From Dokdonella sp. (GTDB lineage Bacteria > Pseudomonadota > Gammaproteobacteria > Xanthomonadales > Rhodanobacteraceae), in NCBI GenBank assembly GCA_019634795.1, contig JAHCAR010000012.1, positions 48,421-112,420 of the forward strand: a stretch of 64,000 nt of DNA. The letters run 5' to 3'. The translations under genes were made by a program, and so were the position numbers. The notes below the pieces were generated by a model. It was given only the letters and a program-made list of their open reading frames with translations. It was not told where the DNA came from and did not search any database. This document shows positions 59,409 through 64,000 of this stretch, one piece after another (position 1 is the first letter of the stretch; every line of letters starts with the position of its first letter).

Positions 59409-59693
59409 ATGGCTGAAATACTGATTTCCAACATCGACAAGGCCACGCTGACGAGGATGACCGAGCTGGCCAACGAGCGCGGCTGGTCCACCAATGAGGT
59501 GGCACTGCGCGCGTTGCGCTATGCGCTGGGGCTGAGCACCGAGCATCTCAGCGCGAACGATCGCCAGGACATCGCGACCATGCGCGGGGTCTGGAACCAG
59601 AGCGAAAACCTCGCCTTTCGCGAGGCCATGGAAGCGTTTCGCCGGGTCGAGTCCGGTCCCACCTTCGAGACCGGAGACAAGCAGGAAAAATAG
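59409..59693 (+). CDS. Small ribbon-helix-helix-like protein (FitA-type), orphan
   Basis: The protein of about 94 residues starts MAEILISNIDKATLTRMTEL and continues ANERGWSTNEVALRALRYALG. This is the pattern of FitA-like ribbon-helix-helix antitoxins and repressors. An acidic, helical tail follows. No PIN-domain toxin gene is adjacent, so it is an orphan. The start ATG at 59409 is preceded by GGAAGG. It may bind DNA as a dimer. Confidence 0.6.
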   Translation: MAEILISNIDKATLTRMTELANERGWSTNEVALRALRYALGLSTEHLSANDRQDIATMRGVWNQSENLAFREAMEAFRRVESGPTFETGDKQEK

Positions 59694-59695
59694 GG

Positions 59696-60799
59696 TCAGC
59701 GCGGTGCCGGGTGAATCGCACCGAGCACGCGCGGCCCGCGCGCGCCGCTGACGCTGGGCAGGTTGCCGGGACGACCGACCAGGCGCTCGCGCGCCAGCCA
59801 CGCGAACAGCGCCGCTTCGACGAAATCGGGATCGATCCCCGCGCTCGACGTGCTGGCCACCGGCAGGGGCGACAGTGCCGCCGACAGATCCGCCATCAAG
59901 GCCTGGTTGTGGACACCGCCACCGCAGACCAGCAGCTCTTTGACTTCCGGGGCGCAGCCGCGCAAGGCATCGACGATCGATCGGACGGTCAATGCCAGCA
60001 AGGTGGTCTGTACGTCGGCCGTGCTGATGGCGCAATGGCCGAGGCGGGCATCGAGCCAGTCGAGGTTGAAATACTCGCGGCCGCTGCTCTTTGGCGCCGG
60101 CGCCGAGAAGTAGGGATCTTCGAGCAGCGTATCGAGCAGTTCATGGTTGACCGTTCCGGAACGCGCCCAGGCCCCGTCGAGGTCGCAGGCCAGGCCCTGA
60201 TGTCGTCCGATCCAGGCATCCATCAGGCAGCTCGCCGGGCCGGTATCGAAACCCAGGGCAGGCCTTTCAGCGGAGATAAGGCTCAGGTTGGCAATGCCGC
60301 CGAGGTTGAGCACGGCGCACGGCGCTCGCGATGCGAATGCAAAAGCATGAAATGCCGGCGCCAACGGCGCACCCTGTCCGCCGGCCGCGATATCGGCGCG
60401 ACGGAAATCGGCCACGGTACAGATGCCGGTCTTCTCGGCGATGACTGCGGGATCGCCGATCTGCATCGAAAACGGAAATCGGCCCGCCGCCCGGTGTCGC
60501 ACCGTCTGTCCATGCGACCCGATCGCGGCCACCGCCTCGGCGGGCACGTTCTGCCCAGCTAGCAAGATGTTGGCCGCATCGGCGAAACACTCGCCCACCT
60601 CGACATCGAGGGCGCCAAGGTCATCGAGGCTTATCGCAGCCTGCGCCGCGGTCAGCGCGAGCAGGCGCTCACGCAGGTGCGGCGGGTACTTGCGTGTCGC
60701 AGCAGCGAGGATGGCCGGTTCGGAGTCGAATCGCAGCAGCGCTGCGTCAATGCCATCGGCGCTCGTGCCCGAAATCAGGCCCAGATAGAGCGCCGACAC
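59696..60799 (-). CDS. anmK: Anhydro-N-acetylmuramic acid kinase
   Basis: The 367-residue kinase of cell-wall recycling converts anhydro-MurNAc to MurNAc-6-phosphate. It has GTSADGIDAALL, GSHGQTVRH, NLGGIANLSL and CGGGVHNQAL, as in E. coli AnmK. The start is GTG at 60799, eight bases beyond the preceding gene's stop on the same strand. Together with the ampG-like gene it indicates a local recycling set. Confidence 0.95.
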   Translation of the reverse strand: MSALYLGLISGTSADGIDAALLRFDSEPAILAAATRKYPPHLRERLLALTAAQAAISLDDLGALDVEVGECFADAANILLAGQNVPAEAVAAIGSHGQTVRHRAAGRFPFSMQIGDPAVIAEKTGICTVADFRRADIAAGGQGAPLAPAFHAFAFASRAPCAVLNLGGIANLSLISAERPALGFDTGPASCLMDAWIGRHQGLACDLDGAWARSGTVNHELLDTLLEDPYFSAPAPKSSGREYFNLDWLDARLGHCAISTADVQTTLLALTVRSIVDALRGCAPEVKELLVCGGGVHNQALMADLSAALSPLPVASTSSAGIDPDFVEAALFAWLARERLVGRPGNLPSVSGARGPRVLGAIHPAPR

Positions 60800-60807
60800 G
60801 GTAGGGC

Positions 60808-62256
60808 TCAATTCCTGCGTGCGAGGCGCACGGAATCGACGAGCTTGAGTTGCGCGAGCAGCGGCGCTGCGCCCTTGCTGAAGCGGGCCAGCTCGGTTGC
60901 CGGCAACGGCTCTTCCTTGGGCAGGGTCACAGTGAGCGGGTCGCGGTGTTGGCCGTTGACGCGGAATTCGTAGTGCAGATGCGGGCCAGTAGCCAGGCCA
61001 GTCATGCCGACATAGCCGATGACCTGCCCCTGGCTGACGCGCTGGCCGACCTTGCCGGCGGCAAACCGCGACATGTGGCCATACAAGGTCGTGAACTTGC
61101 CGCTGTGCTGCAGGATGATGCAATTGCCGTAGCCGCCCTTCTTGCCGCGGAACACGATCTTGCCGGCACCGGCGGCGCGGATCGGCGTGCCGCTCGGGGC
61201 GGCGTAGTCGACCCCGCGATGGGCGCGCATCCTGCCCAGCACGGGATGCATGCGGCCGCTGCTGAACTTCGAGGAAATCCGGGTGAACTCAACCGGGGTG
61301 CGCAGGAAGGCCTTGCGCAGCGGGCGGCCGTCTTCGGTATAGAAAAGCGTTTCACCCTTGGCATTCGTGTAGCGGATTGCGGTAAATCGCTTGCCCTGGT
61401 TGATGAAGGTCGCGGCGATGACGTCGCCGGCGCGCAGGTGCTCCCCCTCCCGGTACACTTCATCGTAGATAACGCTGAAGCTGTCGCCCTGACGCAGGTC
61501 CTGGGCGAAATCGATGTCGTAGCCGAACGCATTGGCCAGCTTGAGGGTCATCAGGTCGCTCATGCCGGCCTGGTCGCCGGCTTCGAACAGGGAGCTCGTG
61601 ATGACGCCATGGGCGACTTCCACGCGTCGCTCGACCGCACGATCCTCGATCGACTCGGAGACCCGGTCCGCCGAAAACGCGAGCGTGACCCGGGTCTTCT
61701 CGTCGCGATCAAAGCGCATTGCCTTGAGCGAACCGTCTGCCGCAACGTCGAAGGCAAACTCGTCGCCTGGCCGGATCCGGCGCAGTGCCGAGGCATCTTC
61801 CTGCGCGTCGAGTGCGCGCTGCAGATCGCCGGCATTCAGGCCCTGCGCGCGAAAGATGTCGGAAAGCGACTGGCCCGGCATCACCGCCACGATTTTCCAG
61901 TCCGGCTCGTTCTGGCCATTGGCTGCGAGCGCGGCGATGGCCGCATCGGCTTCGGCCGGCAGCGGCGGCAGCTCGAGGGTCAGTGTGGTCAGGGCGACAC
62001 CGGCCGGATCGCTGCGTGTGGCGCTGGCGAAGGTCGGCATGATCACGCCGACCAGGACCGTCAGCATCACGGCGGCACCGCCAAGGATCCAGTGCTCGCG
62101 GCGCCAGGAAGCCGGGGCCACAGCGGCGTTGCGAAGGAAGGTCCAGGCCGGGTTGCGCAAATGGGTCTTGAGGAGTCGGAGACGGGCGCGCCGCCGCGCC
62201 GCCTGGCGTCGAGCAATCTGATGGGCGTTCTGCGGCGTCGGATTCAGCTCGATCAC
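60808..62256 (-). CDS. M23 peptidoglycan endopeptidase, membrane-anchored (MepM-like)
   Basis: The protein of about 482 residues has a basic N-terminus, one transmembrane helix (about 55-80, ILGGAAVMLTVLVGVIMP), a LysM/OapA-like region and a C-terminal M23 peptidase domain with HRGVDYAAP, LYGHMSRF and HLHYEFRVNG. All zinc and catalytic residues are present. It should cut cross-links in the periplasm during cell growth. GTG at 62256 is preferred over the TTG at 62337 because a promoter for this gene lies between them. Confidence 0.88.
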   Translation of the reverse strand: MIELNPTPQNAHQIARRQAARRRARLRLLKTHLRNPAWTFLRNAAVAPASWRREHWILGGAAVMLTVLVGVIMPTFASATRSDPAGVALTTLTLELPPLPAEADAAIAALAANGQNEPDWKIVAVMPGQSLSDIFRAQGLNAGDLQRALDAQEDASALRRIRPGDEFAFDVAADGSLKAMRFDRDEKTRVTLAFSADRVSESIEDRAVERRVEVAHGVITSSLFEAGDQAGMSDLMTLKLANAFGYDIDFAQDLRQGDSFSVIYDEVYREGEHLRAGDVIAATFINQGKRFTAIRYTNAKGETLFYTEDGRPLRKAFLRTPVEFTRISSKFSSGRMHPVLGRMRAHRGVDYAAPSGTPIRAAGAGKIVFRGKKGGYGNCIILQHSGKFTTLYGHMSRFAAGKVGQRVSQGQVIGYVGMTGLATGPHLHYEFRVNGQHRDPLTVTLPKEEPLPATELARFSKGAAPLLAQLKLVDSVRLARRN

Positions 62257-62282
62257 AATCGCGTTCCGGGTACTGGCCGCGT

Positions 62283-62312
62283 ACCATAGCGGCCCCCCGC
62301 GAGCGCCGTCAA
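62283..62312 (-). promoter_or_regulatory. Promoter of the M23 peptidase gene
   Basis: On the minus strand, TTGACG (complement at 62307-62312), an 18-bp spacer and TATGGT (complement at 62283-62288) form a good sigma-70 promoter. Transcription would start near 62276, about 20 bases before the GTG at 62256. Confidence 0.6.
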
Positions 62313-62443
62313 TGTCAACAGTGACGCGGGTTTGCAAATCATTTCTCGATTAACAAACAATTAACTTCAGCGTCGCTTTCGGGCGTCTGGCCGGCGCAAT
62401 TTCCGGGCATGCCGAAGCCCTGGTTCTATCGCACGAGGAATCC

Positions 62444-63655
62444 ATGACCGACATTCAATCCGCCCTCGATCTGATCGGTCGCGGCGCCGAGGAAATCATC
62501 AAGGGCGAGGAGCTCGAGGCGCGCCTGAAGACCGGCAGGCCCTTGCGTATCAAAGCCGGCTTCGATCCGACCGCGCCCGACCTGCATGTCGGCCATACCG
62601 TGCTGCTCAACAAGATGCGGCAGTTCCAGGATCTCGGCCATCAGGTCATCTTCCTGATCGGCGACTTCACCGGAATGATCGGCGACCCGACCGGCAAGAA
62701 CGTCACGCGCAAGCCGTTGACGCCCGAAGACATCGCCGCCAATGCCGCGACCTATGCCGATCAGGTCTTCAAGGTGCTCGACCGCGAGCGCACCGAGGTG
62801 CGCTTCAACTCCGAATGGTTCGGCAAGATGGGTGCTGCCGACATGGTCAAGCTGGCCGGTCAGTACACCGTGGCGCGCATGCTCGAGCGCGACGATTTCG
62901 CCAAGCGCTACGCGGCCCAGCAGTCGATCTCGATCCACGAGTTCCTCTATCCGCTGGTCCAGGGCTACGACTCGGTCGCGCTGAAAGCCGACGTCGAACT
63001 CGGCGGAACCGACCAGAAGTTCAATCTGCTGATGGGGCGGGGCCTGCAGGAGCACTTCGGCCAGCCGGCCCAGATCGTGCTGACCATGCCGCTGCTCGAG
63101 GGCCTGGATGGTGTGGCCAAGATGTCCAAGTCGCTCGGCAACTACATCGGCATCAACGAACCCGCCATCGACATCGTGACCAAGACGCTGAAGATCGGCG
63201 ACGAGTTGATGTGGCGCTGGATCGAACTGCTCAGTTTCGAGATCTCGCTGGCCGAGATCGAGGACCTCAAGCGCGACATCGCCTCCGGGCAACTGAACCC
63301 GCGCGATCTCAAGCTGCGCCTGGCGCGCGAACTGGCCACCCGCTTCCACGATGCCGCAGCGGCCGAGCAGGCCATTGCCGGTTGGAATGCGGTCGTCCGC
63401 GGCCAGGGCGACACCAGCCAGCTTCCGCTTGCCGAGATTGCCGTTCCGGCGGAGGGCCTGCGCCTGCCGGCTCTGCTGACTGCCTGCGGCCTGGTGACGA
63501 GCAATTCCGAGGCGAACCGCAAGCTCAAGGAAAACGCGGTGCGGATCGATGCCGAGGTCGTCGTCGACGCGCAGCGTGTGTTCCAGCCCGGGTTCGAGGG
63601 CGTTTTGCAGGTCGGCAAGCGCAATTTCTCGCGCGTGCGGCTTGTTTGCGCCTGA
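62444..63655 (+). CDS. tyrS: Tyrosyl-tRNA synthetase
   Basis: The 403-residue class I synthetase has [13 protein letters not shown] (HIGH motif), [11 protein letters not shown] (KMSKS motif) and a C-terminal S4 RNA-binding domain (about 335-400). Length and motifs fit the TyrZ-type subgroup of gammaproteobacteria. It lies upstream of an rRNA-operon promoter, an order seen in Xanthomonas-type genomes. The ATG at 62444 is preceded by GAGGA. Confidence 0.96.
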   Translation: MTDIQSALDLIGRGAEEIIKGEELEARLKTGRPLRIKAGFDPTAPDLHVGHTVLLNKMRQFQDLGHQVIFLIGDFTGMIGDPTGKNVTRKPLTPEDIAANAATYADQVFKVLDRERTEVRFNSEWFGKMGAADMVKLAGQYTVARMLERDDFAKRYAAQQSISIHEFLYPLVQGYDSVALKADVELGGTDQKFNLLMGRGLQEHFGQPAQIVLTMPLLEGLDGVAKMSKSLGNYIGINEPAIDIVTKTLKIGDELMWRWIELLSFEISLAEIEDLKRDIASGQLNPRDLKLRLARELATRFHDAAAAEQAIAGWNAVVRGQGDTSQLPLAEIAVPAEGLRLPALLTACGLVTSNSEANRKLKENAVRIDAEVVVDAQRVFQPGFEGVLQVGKRNFSRVRLVCA

Positions 63656-63860
63656 TCGGCGGACCGTCCGGTCGAGTCCGGGCGGGTGCGGCAAAGCGTC
63701 CCTGGGCGGGAAATTCCCGCGAAACCCCTATCGCAATCCTCGGGTCGCGGTTAGGATGCGCGCCCCGCGACGGCCGGCGAGCCGGAAGTCGTGGGCCCGG
63801 CCCTTGAGGGTGCGGGGTTCTGGCGTTGGCGATGCGAGAGGAAAAGGGCATCGCGGGGTG
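63656..63860. other. Intergenic region between tyrS and the rRNA promoter
   Basis: Holds a small inverted repeat GCGGGA-AAT-TCCCGC and otherwise no feature I can support. The Arg/Gly-rich open frames here are shadows. Confidence 0.5.
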
Positions 63861-63888
63861 TTGACGGTCAGAAAAATGGTTGTATGAT
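63861..63888 (+). promoter_or_regulatory. Strong sigma-70 promoter, probably of an rRNA operon
   Basis: TTGACG (63861-63866), a 16-bp spacer and TATGAT (63883-63888) give a good promoter in an AT-richer setting, with transcription starting near 63895. The position right after tyrS and the leader that follows support an rrn assignment. Confidence 0.75.
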
Positions 63889-63894
63889 GTGCGG

Positions 63895-64000
63895 CTCGCT
63901 GACGACGAAAGGTTGCCAGCTGCGGGGGTGGAGACGCCCCGGCCGAGAAAAGGTTCTTTGACAGTGTGCGCAGGTATCTTGTGTGGGCGCCTTGCGGTGG
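63895..64000 (+). promoter_or_regulatory. Ribosomal RNA operon leader (boxA-like), 16S beyond the window
   Basis: GGTTCTTTGACAG at 63952-63964 matches the boxA-like antitermination element found in front of 16S rRNA genes of this group. The sequence GTGCGCAGGTATCTTGTGTG follows. The 16S gene itself is expected beyond the window end and is not present here. Confidence 0.65.

Noticed and set aside
63700-64000. The start of 16S rRNA within the window
   Set aside because: Only promoter and boxA-like leader are visible; the mature 16S sequence is not reached.

Overview
This is a GC-rich chromosomal segment that reads as a gammaproteobacterium of the Xanthomonadales/Lysobacterales, most like Rhodanobacteraceae (Dokdonella/Tahibacter-type genomes). 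The gene orders coaBC-dut-algC, argS followed by a SPOR protein, and anmK / M23 peptidase / tyrS next to an rRNA-operon promoter are familiar from that order. So are the REP/RAYT elements and the many secreted beta-propeller, beta-helix and peptidase proteins. The assignment rests on family resemblance read by eye; no search was run.

Layout. 0-5.4 kb: Lrp/AsnC regulator, ABC exporter, and a response-regulator/histidine-kinase pair split by a 284-bp IS5-type MITE, then a small secreted Cys-containing protein and a terminator. 5.4-10.6 kb: a two-gene ABC-2 exporter behind a GGTG-N16-CACC palindrome, a patatin-like lipase and an EamA transporter. 10.7-22.5 kb: secreted metallopeptidases, a REP-flanked RAYT transposase, an IS110 element with a structured non-coding end, a large BNR/sortilin-type propeller and a beta-helix protein. 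22.7-33.1 kb: an M15 peptidase, a giant indolepyruvate ferredoxin oxidoreductase carrying an in-frame palindromic repeat, an ODP-type MBL protein, an AraC regulator, a 2OG oxygenase, a sterol-desaturase-type protein and a NupC transporter. 33.1-46.2 kb: more secreted propeller, sorbosone-dehydrogenase, beta-helix and ThuA proteins around the polyamine genes speE and speA. 46.2-64 kb: mostly housekeeping (SPOR, argS, HD protein, radC, coaBC, dut, algC with a membrane-anchored sensor-like N-terminus, pyrE, xth, ampG-like, anmK, M23 peptidase, tyrS), ending in an rRNA-operon promoter and leader.

Most striking observation. Eight secreted proteins of unrelated folds between 10.7 and 46.2 kb share a short C-terminal signature, roughly D-x-(I/L)-(F/Y/H)-x-(D/N/T/G)-G-F-(D/E). 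It lies at or within a few residues of the stop, except in one protein whose reading frame has apparently run on. No transmembrane helix or basic tail goes with it, so it does not resemble PEP-CTERM, GlyGly-CTERM or LPXTG signals. I propose it as a C-terminal sorting, secretion or maturation tag whose partner machinery lies outside the window.

Other structure: an IS110 element whose transposase 5' side could encode a bridge RNA, flanked by a duplicated gene tail; a RAYT gene between two near-identical REP modules; and a dispersed palindromic repeat translated within an enzyme.
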